Source: Chryseobacterium kimseyorum (GTDB lineage: Bacteria; Bacteroidota; Bacteroidia; Flavobacteriales; Weeksellaceae). Taken from it: a stretch of DNA of 64,000 nucleotides. Below the pieces are notes generated by a model, which was not told the origin of the DNA, did not search any database, and worked only from the letters and a program-made list of their open reading frames with translations. Where the stretch lies: NCBI RefSeq assembly GCF_025971945.1, contig NZ_JAPDHW010000001.1, positions 1 through 64,000 on the forward strand, in the 5' to 3' direction. Numbering within the stretch: the first letter of the stretch is position 1; each line of letters starts with the position of its first letter. Below, piece after piece: positions 1-8,297 of the stretch. The position numbers and the translations under genes were made by a program.

Positions 1-117
1 ATTCTATACATCCATTTTTTTTCTTTCAAAATTTTTATTATCGTTTTGATTAACATCAAGACAAATGGATCATTAATTCCACAAATAGAATACAATAATT
101 TTTTAATACATATTACA

Positions 118-309
118 ATGCAACAAGGAACAGTAAAATTCTTTAATGAGACTAAAGGATTTGGTTTTATCACTCCATCAACAGGTGGCCCGGACGTTTT
201 CGTACACACTTCAGGATTAGTAGACAATATCCGTGAAAATGATGTCGTAACTTACGAATTACAAAATGGAAATAAAGGTGTTAACGCAGTTAACGTTAAA
301 ATAGCTTAA
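118..309 (+). CDS. Cold-shock domain protein (CspA family)
   Basis: This encodes a 63-residue single cold-shock domain, an OB-fold that binds single-stranded RNA or DNA and acts as an RNA chaperone or antiterminator in the cytoplasm. The two RNP motifs are visible as KGFGFI (about residues 13-18) and DVFVH (about 28-32). The frame is open from position 46, but family members start with M-x-x-G-T-V-K-F-F, so the ATG at 118 is chosen; the upstream stretch is more likely 5' leader. Long leaders are usual for csp mRNAs. A strong terminator follows within 40 bases, so the gene is monocistronic. Confidence 0.93.
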   Translation: MQQGTVKFFNETKGFGFITPSTGGPDVFVHTSGLVDNIRENDVVTYELQNGNKGVNAVNVKIA

Positions 310-343
310 CTTCTGAAGATCAATTTTCTTCGTTAGAAGATGC

Positions 344-378
344 AAAGAGCAGATAATTTATTTATCTGCTCTTTTTTA
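344..378 (+). terminator. Rho-independent terminator after the csp gene
   Basis: A 13-bp perfect stem (344-356 with 362-374) with a 5-base loop ends in a run of T. It lies 35 bases after the cold-shock stop codon. Confidence 0.9.
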
Positions 379-409
379 TTTTTAAAAATCATCAAAACTT
401 TTATGCGCT

Positions 410-679
410 TTAATTAGTGTCCGCAATTTCATTCGCAATTTTTTCCACAGGAGAATATTCTGTTGTATACTCTGTACTATTTTCTTTTGGCGCAGAATTT
501 TTCAGTGTTTCGTATAAGATCATATTCCTTTGAAATTCTAAAGCTCTGGCAGTGAAAAACTGATCGATGGCACCACCTTTTACAAATGGAACCTCTTTGT
601 CGTCAAAAGCATCCACAAGCAGTTGTTTTGTTTCCAGTAAATCTTTCAGTAAGATTTCTTTTGTTGTTTTTGTAAGCAT
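410..679 (-). CDS. Small hypothetical protein, 89 residues
   Basis: I do not recognise the family. The product is a small, charged, mainly helical cytoplasmic protein without signal peptide or membrane segment. The N-terminal half is Lys/Leu rich (repeated T-K, L-L-E-T-K), and the C-terminal third is Glu/Thr/Asn rich and probably disordered. It stands alone, convergent with the cold-shock gene whose terminator lies between them. The start at 679 follows an A/T-rich leader typical of Bacteroidetes. It is probably real, because the frame is clean and the gene fills an otherwise empty gap, but no function can be given. Confidence 0.6.
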   Translation of the reverse strand: MLTKTTKEILLKDLLETKQLLVDAFDDKEVPFVKGGAIDQFFTARALEFQRNMILYETLKNSAPKENSTEYTTEYSPVEKIANEIADTN

Positions 680-896
680 TTTATTAGTGTTTTTGTTTTA
701 CTTGAATCATGTTATATGAATGATCAGAGCTATTCAAAAATAATTCCAAAAAAAATGGAGTGCTGGATTTGCTTAAAATGTTGATTCTGTGTTTAAAAAG
801 TTTTTTACTACGCAGGTATATTATTGTAAATATCGAATACCAAATGCAATTCTAATAAAATCAAGGAGTATTATTTTTGCATAGATATACTGGTGA

Positions 897-1493
897 TTAA
901 TAAATTATTTTACCATTTTCAATCTTTAAAATATTTTCTTTCTCAAGCTTTTTTATAGATCTGATCACAGTTTCCACGCGTAAGCCGGTTAAAGAAGCCA
1001 TTTCCTGTCTCGTATATGGTATTTCATACGAAAATGGTTTTGTTTTTTTATTGAAATTTTTAAGGCAGTCCATCAGTCCGACTAATTTTGTAAAAGGATT
1101 GGTAGTGGTGAGATGATTGAGCATAATGTACCGGTACCTCATTCTCTCTGCGGTGTAATGATATAGCTGCAGTAATAACTTAGGGTCAGAAACAATCAAA
1201 CGGATAAAGTTAGATTTTGCCAGCCGAATAATTTTACAGTCCTCCATAGCCACAGCATTGACAGGATACCGTTCTTCTGAAAACAAAAATGTTTCACCCA
1301 CACAGTGACCCTCGGACGGTAAACTGTGGATAAACTCTTTGCCTTCGCTCTGATAATTATTAATTTTTACTTTTCCTTTCTGAATCTGATAGTAGTATTT
1401 TGGAACTGTTTGTTCTTTAAAAATATAATCATTCTTTTTAATGTTGTATAACACTGCTCCTGATGCAAAAAGCAGATCTTCGTCAATTATCAT
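897..1493 (-). CDS. Crp/Fnr-family transcriptional regulator (paralogue 1)
   Basis: This is a 198-residue regulator with an N-terminal cyclic-nucleotide-binding-type beta-roll (about 10-115), a dimerisation helix and a C-terminal winged helix. The recognition region reads TRQEMASLTGLRVETVIRSI, matching the Fnr-type helix (E-T-V-x-R). It lacks an N-terminal cysteine cluster, so an FNR-type iron-sulfur sensor is unlikely, and the conserved cAMP-binding Arg/Ser signature is not evident. It is divergent from a second Crp/Fnr gene of exactly the same length at 1804-2400. The two share many identical motifs (PKYYYQ, GKEFI, YPVNA, ASLTGLR), so they appear to be an old duplication. The shared 310-bp intergenic region holds a CRP-like palindrome. 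Confidence 0.9.
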   Translation of the reverse strand: MIIDEDLLFASGAVLYNIKKNDYIFKEQTVPKYYYQIQKGKVKINNYQSEGKEFIHSLPSEGHCVGETFLFSEERYPVNAVAMEDCKIIRLAKSNFIRLIVSDPKLLLQLYHYTAERMRYRYIMLNHLTTTNPFTKLVGLMDCLKNFNKKTKPFSYEIPYTRQEMASLTGLRVETVIRSIKKLEKENILKIENGKIIY

Positions 1494-1803
1494 ATTGTTT
1501 CGTTACTGGCTGTTCTATTTTTTATCATACGATTCATCTGAAATCCCTGATCTGTTCGCAATTCTGCTGAATTTTTACGGAGGCTAAATTTAGCAATGTT
1601 CCATAATGCGAGGCTATGACCTAGATCATAGGTGCAACGATAAAATATTGTCAAATTTAAGCCTGAAAACTATTTTATTATTTCCTGTAAATTAAGCTCA
1701 GATGGAACGGATCTTGTCTATTGATGAATTACATAAGAGCTTTTTTAAAGTCTCCCTTTAAAACAACCCTGATAATTAATGTAACCAAATAAACATCTAC
1801 AAT
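1494..1803. other. Divergent intergenic region between the two Crp/Fnr paralogues
   Basis: These 310 bases hold no gene. They must contain both promoters. The only clear structure is the CRP/FNR-like dyad at 1614-1631, plus one half of a 17-bp near-repeat (1768-1784) whose partner lies just after paralogue 2 (2403-2419). Confidence 0.6.
1614..1631. promoter_or_regulatory. Putative CRP/FNR-type operator
   Basis: The site is a perfect 6-6-6 palindrome, CTATGA-N6-TCATAG. Its architecture matches the classical CRP site (TGTGA-N6-TCACA), in which the spacer between half-sites is also 6 bases. It sits between two divergent Crp/Fnr genes, which suggests auto- or cross-regulation. The binding is inferred. 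Confidence 0.6.
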
Positions 1804-2419
1804 ATGTTGATAGACAATGATCTACTAATACAGTATGGCGCGAAAGAAGAAACTTTCAGACCTGGAGACATCATCTTTGCGGAAGACAGTACTCCAAAAT
1901 ATTATTATCAGCTGACATCTGGCAGAGTCAAACTGAATCACATTGATGAAGCCGGTAAAGAGTTTATTCAGACAATTCTTACCGTTGGTCAGAGTGTTTG
2001 CGAGCTTATGCTTTTTATCGATGAGTGCTATCCGGTGAATGCTATCGTCCTGACGCCGTGTACGATCCTGAAAATTCCGAAGAAATATTTTTTTAAATTA
2101 CTGGATGATCATCATCAGATTTCATTAGATATCAATAAGTTTCTTGCTGAAAGGCTGTATCAGAAGTTTTTAATGTTGCAAAATAATTCGTCACTCAATC
2201 CGGAAGTGAGATTGTTGGGGATCTTTAAATACATGAAGAGTTTTACCGAGGACAAGGAAGCGTACAGTTTCGAAGTGTTGGTCACCAGAAAAGATTTAGC
2301 ATCGCTTACAGGTTTAAGAACAGAGACAGTGATCAGAACTGTGAAAAAAATGGAAGAGAACAAAATCCTCAAAATCAATAACGGAAAAATACTTTTTTAA
2401 ATCCTGATCATTAATGTAA
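1768..2419. repeat. 17-bp near-identical direct repeats flanking Crp/Fnr paralogue 2
   Basis: CCTGATAATTAATGTAA at 1768-1784 and CCTGATCATTAATGTAA at 2403-2419 differ at one base. The downstream copy is part of a dyad GATCATT-N6-AATGATC (2406-2425). They may be regulatory or scars of the duplication; the coordinates given span both copies. Confidence 0.4.
1804..2400 (+). CDS. Crp/Fnr-family transcriptional regulator (paralogue 2)
   Basis: This 198-residue protein has the same domain order as paralogue 1: beta-roll sensor (about 10-115), long dimer helix, and a winged helix with TRKDLASLTGLRTETVIRTV as the DNA-contact region. The near-identity of the recognition helices of the two paralogues (L-T-G-L-R-x-E-T-V-I-R) implies they read the same or a very similar DNA site, while the sensor domains have diverged more. 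It carries several cysteines in the roll (near 64 and 73, and in the T-P-C-T segment) that paralogue 1 has only in part; whether they sense anything is unknown. The ATG at 1804 is the first in frame. Confidence 0.9.
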   Translation: MLIDNDLLIQYGAKEETFRPGDIIFAEDSTPKYYYQLTSGRVKLNHIDEAGKEFIQTILTVGQSVCELMLFIDECYPVNAIVLTPCTILKIPKKYFFKLLDDHHQISLDINKFLAERLYQKFLMLQNNSSLNPEVRLLGIFKYMKSFTEDKEAYSFEVLVTRKDLASLTGLRTETVIRTVKKMEENKILKINNGKILF

Positions 2420-2661
2420 ATGATCTGCTTACTTTTTAAAAATGTACGATTAGCATAATTTTAAAATTAAGTAAAATTTAATATAATTCACAGAGTGAAA
2501 TAATCTACATTTGTAATGTTTTAGCAATCGATCAACTCATTATGAATTGAATACAGAAGAATGCTACATTATTTCTTATCATCAAATCCGCAAACTAAAA
2601 CAGTAACCAAAAAGCATTTTATCATAAAGTGTTTGGCCAGTAAATTAGAATCAGATTAGAG

Positions 2662-2922
2662 ATGAATTATAACGAAGCATTGTCGAGAACAATTACATTG
2701 AATAAATACGCAGCGGAATTTAATCTGGGTAAAATAAAGTACATCGTTGTTCCTTTCATGGAAGAAGAAATGAAACTGTTTCTTGATGACTACAGTAAAA
2801 AAGAACATTCTCAATCAGAACCAGACTGCAGAGCGTACAGTTCTGACGGAAATTTTGTTGTGTACAGAATGGATATTGATTCACCTGTCTTAAAAGATTC
2901 TGCTAAATATCAGGAATTTTGA
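2662..2922 (+). CDS. Small hypothetical protein, 86 residues
   Basis: I do not recognise the family. It is a soluble, acidic 86-residue protein with no signal peptide or membrane helix. The pattern suggests a helix, a short beta segment (KIKYIVVPF), a helix and a second beta pair (GNFVVYRMDI). It stands alone downstream of the Crp/Fnr gene, after a 260-base A/T-rich leader. The reading frame is clean and codon use matches its neighbours. Confidence 0.6.
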   Translation: MNYNEALSRTITLNKYAAEFNLGKIKYIVVPFMEEEMKLFLDDYSKKEHSQSEPDCRAYSSDGNFVVYRMDIDSPVLKDSAKYQEF

Positions 2923-3110
2923 TTTTTGAAAGATTGGAAATTTTTAGATGAAAATTTTATTTTCTATTGACTTTATGCAGACACATTTATATGCAGGAAT
3001 TAAGGAGTGTAGTTTGAAAGTTGCTGTATGTTGATTAATTAATTTTTTGATAACTAGTAAATCTCATTCACGAAGTTTACCATTCCCGTTACTAATAAAC
3101 TTACCGCTTC

Positions 3111-3797
3111 TTACTGTAATCTTACTGTTTTAATCGCAAGAACCCATTCCTGCTGATCGCATCTGGGACATGTATGTTCACCCACACTTAATTTTTTGCT
3201 GTGACCACAGTACGTACACGCGTAAATATCTTCCTTTTCGATCGACTTAAGTTTTAGTTGGTAAGGTTTAGGCAGTACAGGCAATCCACAGACCACCTCG
3301 TCATCGTGATAGTAATAAAAACTTATATTTCCGGTTGTCTCCAGGATTGCAGTTTTTACCTGACCTACATGTTCAATAGATTCCTGTCGCATCTCAGAAA
3401 AAAATTCATCTTTAGCAAACGTGTGATCTTTGCGGACGCCTAAAACAAATTCACCATTTTCGATTACATATAGTGGTTCCCCTTCAATCATGTTTTCAAA
3501 TTTTTCACTTTTAGTTGCAAAGTATGTTATGGTACGGTATAAAATGATAATTGCTGCAAAAACAATAACGGAAGGTACAATTGGAGCCTCTTTGTTAAAC
3601 ATTGGATCACCGGCTGCAGAACCTAAAGCAATAATGATTGCAACTTCAAAAAGGGAGAGCTGGCGGACTCCTTTCTTGCCAGACATTCTTAAAATCAGTA
3701 AAACCATGCTGAACATGATGAGCGTACGCAGTATAATCTCAAAAGTAAAACCAAAATCAAGGTCGCCGATAAAAATTTCGTTCCAGTCTAAATTCAT
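3111..3797 (-). CDS. DUF421 / YetF-type membrane protein with C-terminal zinc ribbon
   Basis: This 228-residue protein has three N-terminal transmembrane helices (about 20-45, 50-68, 72-92) followed by the cytoplasmic YetF (DUF421) domain (about 95-180), recognisable from RMSGKKGVRQLS and GEFVLGVRKDHTF. YetF relatives in Bacillus spores are known germination-related proteins; the role here is unknown. Unusually, the C terminus adds CTYCGHSKK...CPRC, two CxxC pairs about 12 residues apart, a likely zinc ribbon. It is a single gene, divergent from the DUF2383 gene at 4002. Confidence 0.85.
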   Translation of the reverse strand: MNLDWNEIFIGDLDFGFTFEIILRTLIMFSMVLLILRMSGKKGVRQLSLFEVAIIIALGSAAGDPMFNKEAPIVPSVIVFAAIIILYRTITYFATKSEKFENMIEGEPLYVIENGEFVLGVRKDHTFAKDEFFSEMRQESIEHVGQVKTAILETTGNISFYYYHDDEVVCGLPVLPKPYQLKLKSIEKEDIYACTYCGHSKKLSVGEHTCPRCDQQEWVLAIKTVRLQ

Positions 3798-4001
3798 AAT
3801 GTTCTGTTAAGCTGATAAATGTGTGCCTCAATGTAAACAGGCAATTTTTATAATTACAAAATTCCCGCCAACGGACAAAACGTTTATGTCTAAAACTAGA
3901 TCAAACTTTATTAAAAATAATTTAAACACAAAAGATCAGCTTAGGACCTTTAATGGTACGGGTGTTGCAAAGCATAAAGCACACTAATTAAAATTATTAT
4001 T

Positions 4002-4454
4002 ATGGACAGTACTAAAACGGTTTCAGTTTTAAACGATTTATTAAACATTACTAACGACAGAATTCAGGGATTCAGCAAAGTTGAGGACAAAGTTTGGGAA
4101 CAGCATTCTTTACTAAGAGATGATTATGACCAGATGGTTAAAGAATCTCAGGAAATGAGATCTGATCTTATCAACTTGATTACGGAGCGTGGAGGAGAAC
4201 CTGACGACACTTCAAGTGCAGCGGGTGCGATACACAGAACTTGGATTGATGTTAAAAATGCTTTCACAGGAAATAATCCTGAATCGACATTGGAGAATGT
4301 TGTATTTGGCGAAAAATCAGCGATAGCAGCTTATCAGGAAGCTTTACAGAGTGATAAATTATGTCCTCAAAGCACCGTGGTTGTTGCAGATCAGTTGGAA
4401 CAGCTTAAATCGTCATATTCTAAATTTCAGAGTTTAGAAAAGTCAGCAGATTAA
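4002..4454 (+). CDS. PA2169-family four-helix-bundle protein (DUF2383)
   Basis: The 150-residue product matches the PA2169/DUF2383 family of ferritin-like four-helix proteins: an N-terminal VLNDLLNITNDRIQGFSKV helix, a second long acidic helix, then a GxxH-x-W-x-D-x-K linker (AGAIHRTWIDVKNAF) and the EKSAIAAYQEAL helix. Family members are soluble and often found near stress genes; metal binding is suggested by the fold but not proven. A strong terminator follows at 4511, so it is monocistronic. The start at 4002 is preceded by an A/T-rich stretch typical of the group. Confidence 0.85.
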   Translation: MDSTKTVSVLNDLLNITNDRIQGFSKVEDKVWEQHSLLRDDYDQMVKESQEMRSDLINLITERGGEPDDTSSAAGAIHRTWIDVKNAFTGNNPESTLENVVFGEKSAIAAYQEALQSDKLCPQSTVVVADQLEQLKSSYSKFQSLEKSAD

Positions 4455-4510
4455 AATAAGATTTGTCATTACGTATAAATCTAATTACAATAATTTTTAC
4501 TTTCTATTCT

Positions 4511-4548
4511 ATAACCCTGAGAGCTTGGCTTTCAGGGTTATTATTTTA
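4511..4548 (+). terminator. Rho-independent terminator after the DUF2383 gene
   Basis: A 10-bp stem, ATAACCCTGA with TCAGGGTTAT, spaced by 11 bases and followed by a T-rich tract. Confidence 0.85.
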
Positions 4549-4604
4549 AAGGCACCGATTTGCCTGCCTCGTTTTCATTATTTTTAACATTTTAAATGAT
4601 TATA

Positions 4605-5087
4605 ATGAGTAAGAAACCAAGCTATTTAAATTTTAATCACAGAGAATATCACTGGAAGCCTGATGTCGACTACCGACTCCATCCAGAATTGTATCGGGTG
4701 GGAAAGGGAGAACAGGGTGTGCTTATCTGCGAACCCTACAAGAGTGAGATTGGTCAGTACTGGCGTTTCAAAACTAAAGAAATAGCAGTAGAGAGCTCAG
4801 ATAAAATTTTCAGTTTATTTGAAGATTATATTCAAAAAGAAGATTTTGTGGGCGCAGATATGGCGAGAAAATTTCTGCAGATGGGCTTCACAAGAGCACG
4901 AAGGTATTACAACTATAAAGGCGGAAAAAAGTATGATGCTGAAAATAACTACCAGGAACTCGAGCGCGGAACCGGAGATCCTGAGAAAGCCGCTGCCGCA
5001 GAAGTCTTCTATGCGAAATGGAAAGAGGCAGAGGCAAACTCTCACTATGCAGAAATGAAAAAAGCATTTAAAAAAGAAAAAGGTTAA
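4605..5087 (+). CDS. DUF4385 domain protein
   Basis: The 160-residue product resembles DUF4385 proteins: an N-terminal YLNFNHREYHWKPDVDYRLHPELYRVGKGEQGV stretch (quoted only in part elsewhere), a W-R-F-K-T motif and a helical C-terminal half in which FVGADMARKFLQMGFTRARR marks the family. The C terminus is rich in Lys and Glu. It is soluble, with no known biochemical role. The frame opens at 4596, but the ATG at 4605 gives an M-S-K-K start without the hydrophobic M-I-I; either is possible. The gene stands alone. Confidence 0.75.
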   Translation: MSKKPSYLNFNHREYHWKPDVDYRLHPELYRVGKGEQGVLICEPYKSEIGQYWRFKTKEIAVESSDKIFSLFEDYIQKEDFVGADMARKFLQMGFTRARRYYNYKGGKKYDAENNYQELERGTGDPEKAAAAEVFYAKWKEAEANSHYAEMKKAFKKEKG

Positions 5088-5158
5088 TATGATTTTCTTT
5101 TAAATAATTTTTGAAAATAGAATATAAGATTTTGAATTGATTTTAAGTTTAACTGTTA

Positions 5159-5875
5159 TTAAAATTCTAAAATCGACTTTTCCAAATCATGATATAGTAA
5201 AACTTTCCAATGTTCTTTTTTCGCAAGAATCTCCCATTCTGTCCGCTGATCTTTTGCAGTTTTACCGTCAAAATCCGTTTTGTAAGCCAAATGATATTTC
5301 AGGTAAGCCGATTGCGGAAGATTATCTGCTCCATAAAAATAAATTTCTTCTTCATTTTTAATCCAGAAGACCTGATGGAAAGGCGAATGGCCACCGGTTA
5401 CCTGAAAAGTAATCTCATTAGAAATACTTCCGGAATCTTCATTCATCCAGATAATTTCAGCATTTTTAATGATAAAATCAAGAATTTCAAAATCGAAAGA
5501 TAAACTGCCTTTTTTACTTAAAGCAAATTCATATTCTCTCTGTTGGATATAAATTTCAGCATCAGGAAAATTTAAAGTCCACTCTTCTGCGGAAGTATTG
5601 ACCAGACCCGAAATGTGATCTTTGTGCAGATGTGAAAGTAAGATTTTATCAATTTGAGAAGGCGTAACTCCATGTTCTGAAAGATTCACAACAATTTTAG
5701 GCTGATCATTTTCAAACCATCCCAAACCAGCATCCAAAAGAATATTTTCAGTTTTAGTCATTACCAAAAATGGCTGAATGGACATTTTAATCCCTTTCGA
5801 AGATTCCTCAAGAAACACAAATTCTTTTTCTTTATTAGCAGAAAAATTCCCTTCTTTCAATGCGACCACTTTCAT
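5159..5875 (-). CDS. Metallo-beta-lactamase-fold hydrolase
   Basis: This 238-residue hydrolase carries the zinc-binding signature HLHKDH (about residues 79-84) in LLSHLHKDHISGL, a following GGHSPFHQVF loop that supplies a third histidine, and YFYGADNLP with the bridging aspartate. It has no signal peptide, so it is cytoplasmic. The overall layout resembles the lactonase and other small-molecule hydrolase branches of the fold rather than class B beta-lactamases; the substrate cannot be read. It begins only 3 bases after the MFS transporter gene, so the two form an operon, and the substrate may be linked to the exported compound. Confidence 0.88.
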   Translation of the reverse strand: MKVVALKEGNFSANKEKEFVFLEESSKGIKMSIQPFLVMTKTENILLDAGLGWFENDQPKIVVNLSEHGVTPSQIDKILLSHLHKDHISGLVNTSAEEWTLNFPDAEIYIQQREYEFALSKKGSLSFDFEILDFIIKNAEIIWMNEDSGSISNEITFQVTGGHSPFHQVFWIKNEEEIYFYGADNLPQSAYLKYHLAYKTDFDGKTAKDQRTEWEILAKKEHWKVLLYHDLEKSILEF

Positions 5876-5878
5876 AAT

Positions 5879-7060
5879 TTAAGATTTAATTGTCTGTGTT
5901 TTTAAGGTTAAAATAAATGAAATGGCAACGGCCAGACTGAGCAATCCGACAAACCAAAACCATGATGTGGCATGTAGAAAATAACCGCTGCCACTTCCCA
6001 AAACACTGGATCCGAAGTAATAAAACAGCCAGTAAATTGACGTTGCCGCAGATTTTGCCGACTTTGCTTTTACAGCTACCATTCTGCTCGCCATCGTATG
6101 TGCTGCAAAAAACGTGAAGGTAAATAATCCCAAGCCTACAATAACAATCCAGACATTGGTCGAAAAAAGACATAAAACTCCGATAATCATAGTTAATACT
6201 GAAGTTTTAAGAATCGTCGGCTGACTGTATTTTACAGACCATCTTCCTGAAAGCATCGTTCCGAACACACCTACCGTGTACATTAAAAAAATGAATGCGA
6301 TAAAAACATGATTCAGCGAAAATGGTGGCTGTTCCAATCTGAAGCTCAGATAATTGTAAACACTCACAAAAGATCCCATCAGGAGTGCAGCGATGAAGTA
6401 TAAACTTAAAAAATCCGGATCAGAAAAAAAAGTTTTCATCTGTCGCATTTTTAAGGCCAGACGCTGTCTCTGCGGTCTGAAAAATTGAGATTCAGGGAAA
6501 AATTTCCAGAAAACCAATGCCAGAAAAAGGCTCTCAATACCGATAACTAAAATGGCATTCCGCCATCCTAATTCTCCTGCCAGCAAGGTTGAGAAAATTC
6601 TTCCGCTCATTCCGCCGATAATATTTCCGCTCAGATACACGCTCAAGGTCAAACCCAAAACCGAAGATGAGACTTCTTCAGTGATGTAGGCCAAAGCGAC
6701 CGCCGAAACTCCCGAAATAACAAAACCTTTTAAAACACCGAGAAAGACAAGGATTTCAAGTTGATGGACATATGAGGACATTAAGGTCAAAAATGCAGAA
6801 CTGAGTAAAGAGAACAGCATGAGTTTTTTCCTTGAAAATGCGTCGGCTTTAAATGAAAAGAACAACAGTCCGGTGGCCATTCCGATCGTTGATGAAGAAA
6901 CCAGTAGCGAACTGTCGCCAACCGAAGTCTTGAATTCTGAAGCGACATTGGGAAGCAGAGGCTGAAATAAATAAAGCTGTGAAAAGACCGATAAACCCGA
7001 AAGAAAAATACAGATTTGGATCGCCCATAATCGTTTTGTATTTTGTTCCGCTTTCTCCAT
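5879..7060 (-). CDS. MFS transporter
   Basis: The 393-residue product has twelve predicted transmembrane helices. The first reads IQICIFLSGLSVFSQLYLFQ, and the loop after helix 2 (residues about 65-80) has the family's charged DAFSRKKLM signature. It resembles the YnfM/YgaY-like branch of proton-driven inner-membrane exporters. It is the first gene of a two-gene operon with the metallo-hydrolase and is divergent from a LysR regulator 100 bases away, the usual layout for a regulator controlling an efflux operon. The substrate is unknown. Confidence 0.9.
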   Translation of the reverse strand: MEKAEQNTKRLWAIQICIFLSGLSVFSQLYLFQPLLPNVASEFKTSVGDSSLLVSSSTIGMATGLLFFSFKADAFSRKKLMLFSLLSSAFLTLMSSYVHQLEILVFLGVLKGFVISGVSAVALAYITEEVSSSVLGLTLSVYLSGNIIGGMSGRIFSTLLAGELGWRNAILVIGIESLFLALVFWKFFPESQFFRPQRQRLALKMRQMKTFFSDPDFLSLYFIAALLMGSFVSVYNYLSFRLEQPPFSLNHVFIAFIFLMYTVGVFGTMLSGRWSVKYSQPTILKTSVLTMIIGVLCLFSTNVWIVIVGLGLFTFTFFAAHTMASRMVAVKAKSAKSAATSIYWLFYYFGSSVLGSGSGYFLHATSWFWFVGLLSLAVAISFILTLKTQTIKS

Positions 7061-7105
7061 TTGGTGTTTAAATTATTTTGATAAAGCAAAGTTCAGTATA
7101 ATTTT

Positions 7106-7113
7106 TAAATTTG
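7106..7113 (+). promoter_or_regulatory. Putative -7 promoter element of the LysR gene
   Basis: TAAATTTG matches the Bacteroidetes -7 consensus TAnnTTTG and lies 47 bases before the LysR start codon. A TTTG at 7077-7080 could be the -33 element, but its spacing is slightly long. Confidence 0.4.
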
Positions 7114-7160
7114 TAAAACGCTTTATTTCGATAACATCAATCTATAAAACCGATTTATGA

Positions 7161-8030
7161 ATGGAACTCCGTCAACTAAAATATTTCCTCAAAGCTAAAG
7201 AGCTGATGAACTTTACGGAAGCTGCGAATGCGATGCACATCAGTCAGAGCACGCTTTCCCAACAGATCAAACAGTTGGAAATGGAAATCGACACGCCACT
7301 TTTCAACAGAATCGGCAAAAGAATTCAGCTTACAGAAGCCGGAAATGTTTTCGCTGAGTTTGCCAAAAAATCGGTCCGGAGCTCTGAAGAATCTTTACTG
7401 GCGATGCATGATCTGAAAAAACTCTCACGAGGAAGTCTTAAGATCGGCGTTTCGTATGGACTGCGTTCGATATTAGTTCCTGCTGTGAAAAATTTCATTC
7501 AGCATTATCCTCAGATCAATCTTGAAATCCTTTTTGAAACCACCGATATTCTGCTGAAAAAATTAAGCGATGCTGAACTTGATCTGGTTCTAAGTTATCA
7601 GGAAGCTCATCCGGCAGAAAATTTCATCTACCAAAATCTATTTGTTTCTGAAATGATGTTTGTAACTTCTGCAGATTCTGAATTTTCAAAACTGAAAAAG
7701 ATCAATCTAAAAACCATTGCTGAACTTCCTTTGGCAATGCCTTTTGATGGATTCAGCACTACACATTACGTCATGGATTTATTTAAAAAAAATCATATTT
7801 CTCCCAACGTAAAAATGAAGATCAATGACATTCCGACTTTGATAGAGATTGTCGAAAACGGAATTTTTCACACCATTCTGGCCGATTCTACAGTAAATGA
7901 CAGACAAAATCTGGTGACCATTCCGATTACAGAAAATAAGGCTGAACGAAAAGCTGTTCTAATGCAGCTGAAAGAAGCGTATCAAACCGAGGCGATGAAA
8001 AGTTTTTCTGAAATGATTATAAAAATCTGA
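7161..8030 (+). CDS. LysR-family transcriptional regulator
   Basis: The 289-residue product has the LysR winged helix at residues 1-60 (MELRQLKYFLKAKELMNFTEAA, then ISQSTLSQQIKQLE) and the periplasmic-binding-like effector domain at about 88-289. It is divergent from the MFS/metallo-hydrolase operon, which it probably regulates through the shared 100-bp intergenic region. The inducer is unknown. The start at 7161 gives the canonical M-E-L-R-Q-L beginning; the overlapping out-of-frame reading at 7228 is a shadow. Confidence 0.92.
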   Translation: MELRQLKYFLKAKELMNFTEAANAMHISQSTLSQQIKQLEMEIDTPLFNRIGKRIQLTEAGNVFAEFAKKSVRSSEESLLAMHDLKKLSRGSLKIGVSYGLRSILVPAVKNFIQHYPQINLEILFETTDILLKKLSDAELDLVLSYQEAHPAENFIYQNLFVSEMMFVTSADSEFSKLKKINLKTIAELPLAMPFDGFSTTHYVMDLFKKNHISPNVKMKINDIPTLIEIVENGIFHTILADSTVNDRQNLVTIPITENKAERKAVLMQLKEAYQTEAMKSFSEMIIKI

Positions 8031-8236
8031 CTCATAATTTTCTGACGATTCCTTCACAAATTTTTTCCGATCTGTAATGTTGGATGGTATGTTTACGGCA
8101 ACAAAATGAATTGTATTAAAAGAAAGTTTTAAAATTTAAAATACACTGAAGTATTTGGACACCACAGCCTGAACATTGAAAATTTCTGCCGATTTATTTT
8201 TCAGGATCTAACTATTGGTTTGGATATTAAAATGGA

Positions 8237-8272
8237 ATAAAAAAAATAGACTGACGTAAAAGTCAGCCTATT
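8237..8272 (-). terminator. Rho-independent terminator after the T9SS-secreted protein gene
   Basis: On the minus strand an 11-bp stem (8245-8255 with 8262-8272, one G-T pair) is followed by a run of about eight T. It lies just past the stop codon at 8298. Confidence 0.85.
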
Positions 8273-8297
8273 ATAATTAGTGGTTAAAAAAGAAATT

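Noticed and set aside
2406..2425. GATCATT-N6-AATGATC as a terminator of the second Crp/Fnr gene
   Set aside because: There is no T-run right after the stem; it was kept only as part of the repeat entry.
5137..5361. Plus-strand readings opposite the metallo-hydrolase
   Set aside because: They are antisense to a gene with clear HxHxDH motif.
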